DNA of 64,000 bases from CG2-30-36-16 sp964372115 (lineage in GTDB: Bacteria > Bacteroidota > Ignavibacteria > Ignavibacteriales > Ignavibacteriaceae): positions 62,001-126,000 of the forward strand of contig CAYJPN010000004.1 in the NCBI GenBank assembly GCA_964372115.1, in the 5' to 3' direction. This document shows, piece after piece, positions 34,735-43,862 of this stretch (its first letter is position 1; each line of letters opens with the position of its first letter). A program made the position numbers and the translations under genes. The notes under the pieces are model-generated. The model was not told the origin of the DNA. It made no database searches and saw nothing but the letters and a program-made list of their open reading frames with translations.

Positions 34735-36810
34735 TTAACGCAGCAGAATAAATTTATTTGTTTTGTTAAATGAGCCTGCTTTTATTTTATAAAAATAAAC
34801 CCCGCTCGAAAGATTACCACCATCGAAATTCAGTTCATATTTCCCGGCAGGTTTTTCTTCGTTAATTAACTCCTCCACCTTTCTTCCGAGAATATCATAA
34901 ACCGAAATATTTACAAATTCGTTGTTCGGTATATCAAAACGAATTTTTGTTAAAGGATTAAACGGATTTGGGTAATTTTGATACAAGAAAAAATTTGTCG
35001 GAATATTGTTTGGTTCGTCAACCCCGGACAGAATTCCGTTACCGTAAACTACAATGGCTAATATTGAATCATCCGAGACGCAATTTGTTTTGATGGTTAA
35101 AGTGTCGGTGTATGTTTTATTTTCGGATGGGGAAAATTTAATCTTAACATTATATACGCCTATTGCTCCGGCTATTTTTATGGGATAATGTTCATCATCT
35201 ACTATGTTAAAATTATTTGATGTGGTTGTCATTGAATTAATTAGAAGCTGGCCTGTGCCGATTGAAGAAATAGTAAGCTCTTTTACTGCTTCGCTATCAG
35301 TGCTTACATTTCCAAAGTTTAATATTCGTAAAGGATCTTCTGAAGTTGACAAAATTACATCGGAAAAATATTTTCTAATGCGTAAAATATCGGTTAGTAA
35401 ATAACTTGTGTGAGCGGGTGAAAACCGGGTAAGTTTTGTGGAATAGTGACCCGGCTGTAAATTAAAGGAACTTCCGCCAATTAAATTGTAATGTTGATCT
35501 GTTGAGCCCCATGAGTCATTGTTGTTGTAATCAACATCAATCACGGTATCGGTAGTTGTCGTGTTAATCATCAGGTATCTATGTATGATTTGAAAATCGG
35601 AAGGGATATAGGATTTTTCTACGAAATAATTTCCGCTTAGAGTATCAGGTAAATCGAACTCATAATAGCAGTTTATATCGGGTGAAAAAATATCGTTTTT
35701 CCTTGCATACGCGCTCTGTTCAAATGGAATAAAAAAAGGAGTAACATTTTGCCAACTGCCGCCGGTTTCATAATAAACTCCGCTGTTTCCGGGAACATTC
35801 CAATTTGGCTCGGAGTTATTTTCGCTTGCGTTTAAAATAAATTGGTACGGTATGCCGTTACCCGCAACTTTTAAAGTCGCTGCCGGTTCCTTCGGATCAT
35901 TTGATAGAATCAAAAGAGAATCTTCGTAATAACCTTCGCCGGGTGGATTAAACTGAAAAACCACATCTCTTTTAGCGCCCGGTTGAATTGTAAAATAATT
36001 GCCGTTTAGAATTTTAAACGCCGGCGTACTGAAAATTAAATTTGTTACATTCAGCTCAGTTGTTCCAAGATTAAAAAGCGTAATTGTTTTTGTTGAAGTA
36101 TAATCGAATGAAAAAATAGTATTATCAAAAAATAAAGGGAAACGATCCCGGAAAAAATTGTCGTTTGCTGTTGTATCGCCTGTGATCGGGTTTACTCGAA
36201 CGTAAGTAAGTTTTCTTAAACCGAATTCAAGATCAGCGCCCGGTAATCGGCTTCTCACCAAAGCCACCCCATCAACTTTAAGTGATTTACTGAAAGAAGA
36301 ATCTGTGCTAATATCAACCGTTAATGCGCTATCTCCTGGCGTTAGATAAAATATTGCTACGGGAGTCCAGCTTCCTTTGTGCAATGATTTTGAAACACCG
36401 CTCGGGTTGTAATGAAAATCTTCAAATGGCATCAATTCATTTTTTTTATAAAGTTTTATATGCAAATCGCTTGAGCGATCATAAGCATAATTGAAAAGCA
36501 GGTAATAATCTGCTGTATCAACAGAACAATAAAACTGTGCATGCACTTCGCTAATATCACCATTGGAAACGAACTTGCGACTACCGTTCCCGAAAAAATA
36601 TGCAGGTGATAAATTCGTCCACCAGCAATCATTTGGTCCCGGATTAATCGGAATGAACTCGCGATAAGTGGAAGTATTTAAGAAACACTCATTACTATCT
36701 GCAGTTGCGTTATCAAAGAAGATTACATCGATGCTGTCCAACATTTGTTGCGCTGTGAGGTTGAATGGAATGAAAAAAAGAATAACAACAAACTTATAAA
36801 ATGCTTTCAA
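34735..36810 (-). CDS. Secreted choice-of-anchor-D-like protein with type IX sorting domain
   Basis: 691 residues with signal peptide (1-20). The middle region has two stretches of the immunoglobulin-like choice-of-anchor D type (ITLFNLGTTELNVTNLIF, then VFQFNPPGEGYYEDSLLILS; and ELTISSIGTGQLLINSM with VKIKFSPSENKTYTDTL). Two golvesin-like beta sandwiches (about 30-180 and 320-470) surround the first of these, with the pattern YYLLFNYAYDRSSDLHI. The end reads YQNYPNPFNPLTKIRF, SSGVYFYKIKA and FILLR, the type IX sorting domain. No catalytic residues recognised. It is convergent with the FG-GAP protein and monocistronic. Confidence 0.83.
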   Translation of the reverse strand: MKAFYKFVVILFFIPFNLTAQQMLDSIDVIFFDNATADSNECFLNTSTYREFIPINPGPNDCWWTNLSPAYFFGNGSRKFVSNGDISEVHAQFYCSVDTADYYLLFNYAYDRSSDLHIKLYKKNELMPFEDFHYNPSGVSKSLHKGSWTPVAIFYLTPGDSALTVDISTDSSFSKSLKVDGVALVRSRLPGADLEFGLRKLTYVRVNPITGDTTANDNFFRDRFPLFFDNTIFSFDYTSTKTITLFNLGTTELNVTNLIFSTPAFKILNGNYFTIQPGAKRDVVFQFNPPGEGYYEDSLLILSNDPKEPAATLKVAGNGIPYQFILNASENNSEPNWNVPGNSGVYYETGGSWQNVTPFFIPFEQSAYARKNDIFSPDINCYYEFDLPDTLSGNYFVEKSYIPSDFQIIHRYLMINTTTTDTVIDVDYNNNDSWGSTDQHYNLIGGSSFNLQPGHYSTKLTRFSPAHTSYLLTDILRIRKYFSDVILSTSEDPLRILNFGNVSTDSEAVKELTISSIGTGQLLINSMTTTSNNFNIVDDEHYPIKIAGAIGVYNVKIKFSPSENKTYTDTLTIKTNCVSDDSILAIVVYGNGILSGVDEPNNIPTNFFLYQNYPNPFNPLTKIRFDIPNNEFVNISVYDILGRKVEELINEEKPAGKYELNFDGGNLSSGVYFYKIKAGSFNKTNKFILLR

Positions 36811-36998
36811 TTTATAAACCCTTCAATTGTTACAAATTAAGTTGTTTTAAGTTAGCCAAAATAATTGAAAAACAAAAATGGAGTAATAATTTATTGAAGT
36901 GTGAAAGAGTATCATCAGTGCAAGTTAAACATACAAAACCCCTTCGCCAAAAAATGGTTATTTCGATTAAGTGCTGTATAAAAATGGTCTCAAATAAT

Positions 36999-37502
36999 TT
37001 ATCCGACCCAGTTTTCTGCCCATGTACGGTTAAAAGAAACCTTACCGCAAGTAAAAACGGGAACGTTTGCTTTTACGATAATAACAGGCAGTTCACTTTT
37101 CCGCAAAACTTTGTCGGCAACTTTTCCCATTTGCTGGCTAAAAGAATTGCCTTTTCCATGTGTTGAGATCAGAATCAAATCAATTCTTCTTTCACCGGCA
37201 TAACTCAAAATTCTTTCAGGGGCAAATCCCTCAAGTATTGCCTCAGTAATTTCAGTTTTGCTTATACTTATCTTTGCAAGAAAACGCCGCACTTCTTCTT
37301 CGGCGTCCATTATGCGTGCACGTCTGAACCTGGCAAGCGACTCATAACCTTGGGGCGCTTTTTCAACATAATCGGGTTCAACAACATGCAAGAGGTGAAT
37401 AAGAGAATTGTGTTGTCTTGCCATACACTGGGCAAATTCAAGAGCGCGGAGCGAACTATCGGAAAAGTCCGTGGGCACCAGAATGTTGTTTAAGTCTATC
37501 AT
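36999..37502 (-). CDS. Universal stress protein (UspA family)
   Basis: A 167-residue single USP domain. It starts NNILVPTDFSDSSLRALEFA and ends with the ATP-loop region DLILISTHGKGNSFSQQMGKVADKVLRKSELPVIIV. The usual G-x2-G-x9-G-S/T loop is only partly kept (HGKGN then MGKVA), so nucleotide binding may be altered. About 25 extra C-terminal residues follow the fold. Such proteins respond to starvation, redox or membrane stress. It lies 33 bases downstream of the receiver-like gene on the same strand, so the two are probably one transcript. Confidence 0.88.
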   Translation of the reverse strand: MIDLNNILVPTDFSDSSLRALEFAQCMARQHNSLIHLLHVVEPDYVEKAPQGYESLARFRRARIMDAEEEVRRFLAKISISKTEITEAILEGFAPERILSYAGERRIDLILISTHGKGNSFSQQMGKVADKVLRKSELPVIIVKANVPVFTCGKVSFNRTWAENWVG

Positions 37503-37535
37503 AACTTCCTCCAGGGAAATACATATATACTATAC

Positions 37536-37901
37536 CTATAACATCAAAGTAGATAGTTTCATCGAAATCTCGTTCAAGTCGAACGGCTTATAAAAAATAG
37601 AACTTACATATTGCTTTATGTCGGCTTCAATGTCTTTAATCTGGTCTTTAAAGACATAAGTTAGTATAACCGGCAAGGCGGTATTAATATAACGAATATT
37701 TTTACATAATGCTACAATTTTTTTCGAAGGTTCGTCATCAATTATTACTAAATTGATATCGGACTTGCTAACGAGTACTTCAAGCACCTTCAAATCGGTA
37801 GTGGTAGTTACATTATAGATGTCCTGAAGATACATCAAAAAGCTGTAACACATATTAAAGTCGGGGCTGTAAAATACAACGTTTTTTGTTTTTTTTATCA
37901 T
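37536..37901 (-). CDS. Stand-alone receiver-like domain protein
   Basis: 121 residues with the receiver fold: a first strand NVVFYSPDFN where the acidic pair is reduced to one Asp, the phospho-acceptor strand LVIIDDEPSKK (Asp about 56-57), strand LPVILTYVF with Thr, and the conserved lysine as FYKPFDLNE. There is no output domain. It may be a weakly or non-phosphorylated receiver that passes a signal by protein contact. It is followed by the stress-protein gene and lies 300 bases after the NtrC-type regulator. The spacing and the palindromes upstream suggest separate regulation. Confidence 0.75.
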   Translation of the reverse strand: MIKKTKNVVFYSPDFNMCYSFLMYLQDIYNVTTTTDLKVLEVLVSKSDINLVIIDDEPSKKIVALCKNIRYINTALPVILTYVFKDQIKDIEADIKQYVSSIFYKPFDLNEISMKLSTLML

Positions 37902-38201
37902 TTAGTTATACTTATCAAACGAACCGGTAACCGGTTTTTCAAATAAAATATTTCTTATCGGGAAAAATAGGCGGATGATGTTTTTTATACAAAACGTTGA
38001 TGCTTGGTTAGCAGGCATACAGTTATCCGCTTTTAAGTTTATTCTATAAACGTGCCAATGGGAGGAATGCTAAAAAATCTGATTTTAGCTTATTTTTGAA
38101 TAATATGGAGAACTTTAGGAAGGTGTGCAAAAGTGGGATTCTCGTTACTGAAAATCCCTCTTTTGCAAATTATAATTATTGAGAATAAAAAAAACGCAAT
38201 A
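37902..38201. other. Non-coding region with two inverted repeats between the NtrC-type regulator and the receiver gene
   Basis: No gene is seen. A 15-base palindrome AACCGGT-A-ACCGGTT lies at 37922-37936, 20 bases upstream of the receiver start. A long imperfect hairpin lies at 38125-38166. The minus strand also has TTGGCACG at 38058-38051, like a sigma-54 -24 box, but the bases at -12 read TAGA and not TTGC. Confidence 0.55.
38125..38166. repeat. Long inverted repeat, possible enhancer site
   Basis: TGCAAAAGTGGGATT (38125-38139) pairs with AATCCCTCTTTTGCA (38152-38166), 14 of 15 bases, around a 12-base loop. No T-tract follows in either direction, so a terminator is unlikely. It lies about 110 bases upstream of the expected start of a transcript from the TTGGCACG box. 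Confidence 0.6.
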
Positions 38202-39557
38202 TTATGCAGTAATATCGAGTTCTTTCAGTTTACGATATAGAGTTGAAAGCCCCACTTGAAGCATTTCCGCTGTTTTTTCTTTATTAAACTCATTTGAATC
38301 GAGAGCTTTCAGAATATACTCCTTTTCAAACTTTCTCACAGATTCTTCTAACGAACCGAGTTTACTAAAGTCAGAAAAACTTGGAACTTTTCTAAATGTT
38401 TCCGGCAAATCTTTAACTGTAATAAACTCATTCCTGCAAAAAATAACAGCTCGTTCTATAATATTTTCAAGCTCACGAACTTCGCCGCGCCAATCGTAAT
38501 TGACTAAAGCACGCATTGCTTCTGGGTCAACACCCTTAATATTGCGGTTCATTTCTTTTCTGTATTTGTTAAGAAAATGATCAGCGAGTATGGGTATATC
38601 TTCTTCCCGTTCCTTAAGTGAAGGCAAGTTTATCTCAATTACGTTCAGCCGGTAAAATAGATCTTCGCGGAATGCGCCAACTTTTATTTCTTCACGTAAA
38701 TTGCGGTTTGTGGAAGCTATAAATCGAACATTTACAGGAAGTGAAGCCGTTGTGCCAACCGGTGTGTATTCTTTTTGCTGTAACACCCGTAAAAATTTTA
38801 CCTGTAGCTGCAGAGGAAGTTCACTTATCTCATCGAGAAATAGAGAACCGCCGTCGGCTGCTTTTACAAGTCCTTCTTTATCAGATATTGCACCGGTAAA
38901 CGCACCTTTTTTGTGACCGAACAATTCGCTTTCAATCAAATTTTCCGAAATAGCGCCGCAGTTTACGGCGATAAAAGCTTTGTCTTTTCTTCTGCTTTTA
39001 TAATGAAGCGCCCGTGCAACAAGTTCTTTGCCGGTTCCACTGTTGCCTGTAATAAGTACGGTGCTGTCGGTTTCCGAAACCGTATCGATCATGTCGTATA
39101 TTTTTTTTATCGCTTCGCTTTTACCAACAAAGTTCTGAAAATCATAGGTGCGCTGTATTTCATTACGCAGTATTCTATTTTCGAGCAGTAATCTTTTTAC
39201 TTCGAAAATCCTTTTTACTTTCAAAAGGAGTTCATCGAACTCAAGCGGTTTAAGAATATAATCGCTGGCGCCGCTGCGCAGAGCTGTTATCGCGGTATCT
39301 AACGAACCATAAGCAGTAACGATAATAAATGGAGCCTGCAAATTAAGTTTTTTTGCTTCTTCTAAAAGCTGAATTCCTTTCATCCCCGGCATTTCCAAAT
39401 CCGAAATTACAAGATCGAATGTTTCTTCGAGCAGTTTATTATATGCCACTCTGCCATTTTCTGCTTCGTCTACAACATAACCTTCCTTTTTTAAAACAAA
39501 TGAGAGCGACTCTCTGATTATATCTTCATCATCAACTACTAATATTCTTTCTGACAT
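38202..39557 (-). CDS. Sigma-54-dependent response regulator (NtrC/AtoC family)
   Basis: 451 residues in three domains. Receiver (1-120): acidic residues VVDDED (8-12), Asp53 in ISDLEMPGM, lysine in LKPLEFDE. AAA+ activator domain (about 140-375): Walker A GNSGTGKE, the sigma-54 contact loop GAFTGA, Walker B DGGSLFLDEI, arginine region FREDLFYRLNV. C-terminal Fis-type helix-turn-helix: NKEKTAEMLQVGLSTLYRKL. It activates sigma-54 promoters after phosphorylation, here almost surely by the PAS kinase 17 bases upstream on the same strand. Targets are unknown; the receiver-stress-protein pair just downstream is a candidate. Confidence 0.96.
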   Translation of the reverse strand: MSERILVVDDEDIIRESLSFVLKKEGYVVDEAENGRVAYNKLLEETFDLVISDLEMPGMKGIQLLEEAKKLNLQAPFIIVTAYGSLDTAITALRSGASDYILKPLEFDELLLKVKRIFEVKRLLLENRILRNEIQRTYDFQNFVGKSEAIKKIYDMIDTVSETDSTVLITGNSGTGKELVARALHYKSRRKDKAFIAVNCGAISENLIESELFGHKKGAFTGAISDKEGLVKAADGGSLFLDEISELPLQLQVKFLRVLQQKEYTPVGTTASLPVNVRFIASTNRNLREEIKVGAFREDLFYRLNVIEINLPSLKEREEDIPILADHFLNKYRKEMNRNIKGVDPEAMRALVNYDWRGEVRELENIIERAVIFCRNEFITVKDLPETFRKVPSFSDFSKLGSLEESVRKFEKEYILKALDSNEFNKEKTAEMLQVGLSTLYRKLKELDITA

Positions 39558-39574
39558 TTATAACCTTTTTTATT

Positions 39575-41008
39575 TTAAGGATGTAAGGGTAAAGTTATTC
39601 TGAAAGTTGTGCCTTCATCAACTTTACTAAAAACTTTTAGATCACCCTGAAAACTTTTTATTATACCATAACTAACCCATAAACCAAGGCCTGTTCCTTT
39701 TCCTTCTTTTTTTGTTGTAAAGAAGGGTTCAAAAACTTTCGCAAGGTTTTCATCGGGTATTCCTCTGCCGGTATCATAAAATTCAATTATCAATTGGTCA
39801 TCATCTAAATCGGAACGTACGCCTATAACGTCCTGATAGGTTCCTTTTGGCACTTCCACAATTACATCCACGGCGTTAAGTAAAATATTTACAAACACCT
39901 GTTGTATTTGGTCAGCAACAAGAGGTAAACTGGGTATTGAATCATTCAAACTTGTTTCGAAGGTAATATTTTTTGCTTTTGCACCAACTTTAATAATTTC
40001 GATAGCTTCCCTAATATTCTGGTTTATATCGGTCATCTGCAGTTCATAATTTGAAGGGCGTGAAAAATCTACAAGGTCGCGAATAATTTTTGAAATACGG
40101 GTAACCTGACTTTTTACAAGTTCGAGTTTTTCTTTTACAAATTCATCATGTGTAGAGCGTTGCACAACCTGCACAAGCGCAGAAATTGATGCGAGAGGAT
40201 TACCAACCTCGTGAGCCACTCCCGCTGCAAGAGTACCTATGCTTTCCATTTTTTGAGTATGTACAAGTTGTTTTTCTAAAAGTTTCTTTTCGGACAAATC
40301 CCGATGGACACCAAAAAATGCTGTCACCTTTCCGTCGGGATCTAAAATGGGTGAAATTAGTATTTGGGTAAAAAACGGATCGCCATTTTTTCTTCTGTTT
40401 TCAACCTCACCAACCCAAACTTTTCCTTCGTTTATTATTTTCCACATGCGGGTCCAAAACTTTTTAGAGTGTTTTCCACTGGAAAAAACATTCGGGTTTT
40501 TTCCTAAAAGTTCTTCTCTTGAATACCCGCTTGCCTCAATAAAAGCTTTGTTAACATAAATCATTTTTCCATTCAGGTCGGTTATCTGAAGCGGGTTAAC
40601 AGTATTTTCTGCTACCTGATAATAACGAAGTAAATCGACGTCTTTCTTCTTTTCCTCGGTAATATCTTTAGCTAAAATAAAACAACAAATATTATCGCTG
40701 CCCTGGTTAGAAAAATTTGAAAGATAAAAATCCACGTCAAGTGAAATTTTACCAGATGTTAGTCTCGAAACTATATTACTTGGCTTGCCATCATTTAAAC
40801 AATTTTGTATCCACTTAATAGTTTTTGGTCTATGCGATTCTTCAATTAATTCAAAAAAATTAATATCGGTTAATTTTTTTCCTTTTAACTTTAATTTAAA
40901 AACTGCTGGTTTATTGAGATCGAGAATGTTCCCTTCTTTTGCAATAATAAAACACATTTCGGGCAAACTATCCAACAATTCAAAATCAAATTTATAATTT
41001 CTCTCCAT
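39575..41008 (-). CDS. Cytosolic PAS-domain histidine kinase
   Basis: 477 residues without TM segments. Two PAS domains (about 10-120 and 128-245; the second has the typical NPLQITDLNGKMIYVNKAF and a PAC tail FFGVHRDLSEKK) are followed by HisKA with the phospho-acceptor His266 in AAGVAHEVGNPLASI, and HATPase_c with ILLNAVDVI (N box), DTGRGIPDENL (G1) and GKGTGLGLWVSYGI (G2). Being soluble with PAS domains, it should sense an internal cue such as redox, oxygen or a metabolite; no cofactor residue can be fixed. It is the first gene of a two-gene operon with the NtrC-type regulator. Confidence 0.94.
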   Translation of the reverse strand: MERNYKFDFELLDSLPEMCFIIAKEGNILDLNKPAVFKLKLKGKKLTDINFFELIEESHRPKTIKWIQNCLNDGKPSNIVSRLTSGKISLDVDFYLSNFSNQGSDNICCFILAKDITEEKKKDVDLLRYYQVAENTVNPLQITDLNGKMIYVNKAFIEASGYSREELLGKNPNVFSSGKHSKKFWTRMWKIINEGKVWVGEVENRRKNGDPFFTQILISPILDPDGKVTAFFGVHRDLSEKKLLEKQLVHTQKMESIGTLAAGVAHEVGNPLASISALVQVVQRSTHDEFVKEKLELVKSQVTRISKIIRDLVDFSRPSNYELQMTDINQNIREAIEIIKVGAKAKNITFETSLNDSIPSLPLVADQIQQVFVNILLNAVDVIVEVPKGTYQDVIGVRSDLDDDQLIIEFYDTGRGIPDENLAKVFEPFFTTKKEGKGTGLGLWVSYGIIKSFQGDLKVFSKVDEGTTFRITLPLHP

Positions 41009-41236
41009 TAGGTATAAAAGTCATATCTTATTAAAAAACATTCGCAAAAATAAAAAAGGAAAAGTTAAAGCCCTAACTATTTTTTCGCCTGCAATTTATG
41101 ACTAATACTTCTCAGAATCGAGAAAGCAAAATTAATGCTTATAAATATTGAGAAGCATGAACATATTTAACAAAAATATGTTGAAATTATGAGGCAAATC
41201 ACACAGTTGAGTTAAAATAATTCTGGAACGAAGATT

Positions 41237-41433
41237 GCTCATGTTGCCGCCTTAAGCAGTACTAATTGAGGTAAATTCCGAGCCGATGAGCGACCTCTCC
41301 CGGCAAAAAAAATCGGGTTACCTCAAATCTCATTTGGTTATCGACATAATGCGCGGTTCCAAATCACATCAAATAGCCCACCAATGGGGCACGGATGAGT
41401 TAGAAGGTCATAACACGTGCCCCTTGTCTTTTT
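41237..41433. ncRNA. Candidate structured RNA or element, alternative pairings
   Basis: Visible pairings: TTGAGGTAA (41266-41274) with TTACCTCAA (41318-41326), nine perfect bases; inside, CCCG/CGGG around an A-rich loop (41299-41317); GCTCAT (41237) with ATGAGC (41286-41291); and GAGGT with the alternative ACCTC at 41293-41297, giving mutually exclusive or pseudoknotted forms. Then GGGGCACG (41386) pairs with CGTGCCCC (41416), followed by TTGTCTTTTT as a plus-strand terminator-like end. It matches no riboswitch consensus I know. It could equally be a decayed mobile element. Confidence 0.4.
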
Positions 41434-41460
41434 ACCTATTGATTATGACAACACTCTCTT

Positions 41461-41485
41461 GAAAAATCTAAGGCTTGACTAAGCC
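41461..41485 (-). terminator. Weak terminator after thrC
   Basis: On the minus strand GGCTT-AGTC-AAGCC makes a 5-base stem followed by TTAGATTTTT, 5 bases after the thrC stop. Confidence 0.5.
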
Positions 41486-41490
41486 AAAAA

Positions 41491-42783
41491 TTATGAAAGC
41501 AGGAAGTTTTTAAAATCAAAATAATTCGATGACATTTTAACCGACAATCCTTTCATCCTCATAGTTTCCTCTAACTGTGGAGGAATTATAATTTTTGTTC
41601 TTAAGTCGTCATCAAAAACATTTAGAAACTTTGCCGGGTGCGCCGTGGAAAGAACAATATTTTTTGTGTCGACTGTTTTATTCGTCATAATATATTTCTG
41701 TAGCGCCAGGTACCCAACAGCGGTGTGCGGATCAAAAATATAGTTATAGATTTTTGCAACATTCCTAATTGACTCCAATATTTCAACATCATCAAACGAG
41801 TAAGCAGATATATCATCTTTTATTCTCTGATGATTTCCTTCATACAAATGTAAAATTCTTTTTATATTGGATGGATCTCCAACATCCATTGCGTTAGAAA
41901 CAGTTTTGATTGATGCACGGGGAAGATACTGCCCGGTGTTTATATATTGTTCGAAAACATCGTTACGATTGTTTGCTGCAATAAATTTTTTTACAGGTAA
42001 ACCAAGTTGTTTTGCAATCAGTCCGCCGGTTAAATTCCCAAGATTACCGCTCGGCACAGAAAAAATAACTTCTGCTGAATCAAACTTAGAGTAGGTATAA
42101 AAATAATAAAGTGATTGAGGTATAAGTCTGGCAATATTTATGGAGTTTGCCGAAGAGAGGCTGAGCAGCTTGTTAAGTTCTTCATCAAGGAAGGCAGTTT
42201 TTACAAGTTTTTGGCAATCGTCAAATGTTCCGTCAATTTCGAGTGCGGTAATATTTTTTCCGAGTGTGGTTAATTGCTGTTCCTGTATTTTGCTTACCTT
42301 CCCCGATGGGTAAAGGAGTATAACATCTACATACTTTGAACCCAAAAAGCTGTTTGCAACCGCGCTTCCGGTGTCACCCGATGTTGCCGCCAAAATTGTA
42401 ATTTTCTTTTTTGAAACCGAATTAAAATAATTGAGCACTGTTGCCATAAATCTTGCCCCAAAATCTTTAAAGGCAAGTGTAGGTCCATGAAATAACTCAA
42501 GTACAAAAATATTATCTCCGAGTTCTACGAGAGGTGCATCGAAATTAAATGTTTTGTCAATTATGTTCTGCAAATCTGTGTCCGGTATTTCGCTATCGAT
42601 TAAATTTTTAATTACATTAAATGCAATTTCAGTAAAGCTTTTATGATTTAACTCTTGCCAAAAATTTTCGTGCATTGAGTTTATTTTTTCCGGCATAAAC
42701 AAGCCGTTATCTGCGGTCATTCCTTTTATTACCGCATCTTTAAAGCTGAACTTTAAATTTCTATTATTTGTTGAAATAAACAT
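41491..42783 (-). CDS. thrC: Threonine synthase
   Basis: ThrC converts O-phosphohomoserine to threonine with pyridoxal phosphate. Of 430 residues, the N-terminal FISTNNRNLKFSFKDAVIKGMTADNGLFMPE is the usual opening, split around residue 20; the PLP lysine lies in LELFHGPTLAFKDFGARFM (about 113), and the cofactor phosphate loop in AATSGDTGSAV and SVPSGNLGNLTGG. C-terminal DPHTAVGY and VLSTAHPAKF are family marks. This is the long E. coli-like form. It follows thrB after 4 bases and ends the operon, with a weak terminator. Confidence 0.97.
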   Translation of the reverse strand: MFISTNNRNLKFSFKDAVIKGMTADNGLFMPEKINSMHENFWQELNHKSFTEIAFNVIKNLIDSEIPDTDLQNIIDKTFNFDAPLVELGDNIFVLELFHGPTLAFKDFGARFMATVLNYFNSVSKKKITILAATSGDTGSAVANSFLGSKYVDVILLYPSGKVSKIQEQQLTTLGKNITALEIDGTFDDCQKLVKTAFLDEELNKLLSLSSANSINIARLIPQSLYYFYTYSKFDSAEVIFSVPSGNLGNLTGGLIAKQLGLPVKKFIAANNRNDVFEQYINTGQYLPRASIKTVSNAMDVGDPSNIKRILHLYEGNHQRIKDDISAYSFDDVEILESIRNVAKIYNYIFDPHTAVGYLALQKYIMTNKTVDTKNIVLSTAHPAKFLNVFDDDLRTKIIIPPQLEETMRMKGLSVKMSSNYFDFKNFLLS

Positions 42784-42787
42784 CTAT

Positions 42788-43723
42788 TTATCCTAATATT
42801 TTAGCGCCGTCATTATTTATAGCCGAAATGTACAAATCGCAACCGACATTAATTTGCTCATAAAGTTTTTTAGTTTCATTACCGGCTTCAATTGCCGATT
42901 GAATATTTTCAAATAAGGCAAAAATGGATGGACCTGAACCGGAAATTCCACAGCCGATGGCTCCGCAATTCAAAGCAGTTTCTTTAACCTTATAAAATTG
43001 TGGAATTAATCCGGCACGCTGTGGTTCAATAATAACATCTTCAATTGAACGGGAAAGTAATTTTATGTCGCCTTTCATCAACGCGTACACAAATGCCGCA
43101 GTATTTGCCCAATGTGTTACAGCGTCTTTTAAAGGCACTTCCCTTTTTAACATCTGTCTCGTAACAGAGGTTTTTATTTCAATATGAGGGTGGACAACTG
43201 CCGCAAATAATTCTAATGGGGTTTCAATCTTAAACACATCAAGCGGCAAAATACTTTTTACTGCTGTAAACCCGCCGAGCATACTTGCTGTAACATTATC
43301 GGCATGAGGTGTACCTCCGCTTGTTAATTTTTCTCCTTCCAATGCGAATTTAATAAGTTCAGTTTTGGTAAACGGTTTTTCAAGAATTTCATTTAATGCG
43401 TAAACTGCTGCAACAGCGCTGGCTGCACTTGAGCCGAGTCCGCTGCCAAGCGGCATTTTTTTGTTAATCTCAATTTCAATTCCAGGCTGAAATTTCAGTT
43501 CATTCATCATCGAGATTAAAGCTTTCCCGGCAGTATTCACTTCAGGCGTTTTAGGTAGTGCGCCGCCGTCACCGGTAATTGCATTAATTTGCAATCCTTT
43601 TTTATTATTAATTTTTAAAATTAATTCATCACCCGGCTCGATTAGAGCAAAGCCCAGGACATCGAATCCACAGCTTATATTTGTAACTGACGCGGGGGCA
43701 AATACTTTTATTGATTTTTCCAT
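42788..43723 (-). CDS. thrB: Homoserine kinase
   Basis: ThrB is a GHMP-superfamily kinase that phosphorylates homoserine. The ATP loop PLGSGLGSSAASAVAAVYAL (about 92-111) is intact, as are the N-terminal VFAPASVTNISCGFDVLG and the C-terminal GAIGCGISGSGPSIFAL. 311 residues is normal. I placed the start at the ATG where the normal family N-terminus EKSIKV begins; an ATG three codons earlier (43732) is equally possible, and neither has a good ribosome site. The gene leads the two-gene thrB-thrC operon. No thrA lies in the window. Confidence 0.96.
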   Translation of the reverse strand: MEKSIKVFAPASVTNISCGFDVLGFALIEPGDELILKINNKKGLQINAITGDGGALPKTPEVNTAGKALISMMNELKFQPGIEIEINKKMPLGSGLGSSAASAVAAVYALNEILEKPFTKTELIKFALEGEKLTSGGTPHADNVTASMLGGFTAVKSILPLDVFKIETPLELFAAVVHPHIEIKTSVTRQMLKREVPLKDAVTHWANTAAFVYALMKGDIKLLSRSIEDVIIEPQRAGLIPQFYKVKETALNCGAIGCGISGSGPSIFALFENIQSAIEAGNETKKLYEQINVGCDLYISAINNDGAKILG

Positions 43724-43862
43724 TGAAATCATTTATTTGTTTTTACAAAGATATGAAAACAATAAAGTATAAAGTAAAAAGTTCAATGGAAAAATTTGAA
43801 ATAAATTGTATATAATTTATCTAATGAAAGATTTTGTTTATGTTTGTGAAAAAAGAAAAATT

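Larger units (their letters stand above)
41009..41490. other. Non-coding region between thrC and the PAS kinase, with structured segment
   Basis: 480 bases without a gene in any frame. It holds AACATATTT/AAATATGTT (41160-41182), a densely paired segment at 41237-41433 and the thrC terminator. The strand of any RNA is not settled. See the separate entry. Confidence 0.6.

Noticed and set aside
36801..37166. A 121-codon plus-strand open frame
   Set aside because: It lies mostly antisense to the universal stress protein, is low in complexity and has no homologous look.
38043..38058. A full sigma-54 promoter on the minus strand
   Set aside because: The -24 half is good (TTGGCACG), but the near-invariant GC at -12 is missing, so I did not list it as a promoter.
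38125..38166. Terminator of the NtrC-type gene
   Set aside because: The stem is long but no T-run follows on the minus strand.
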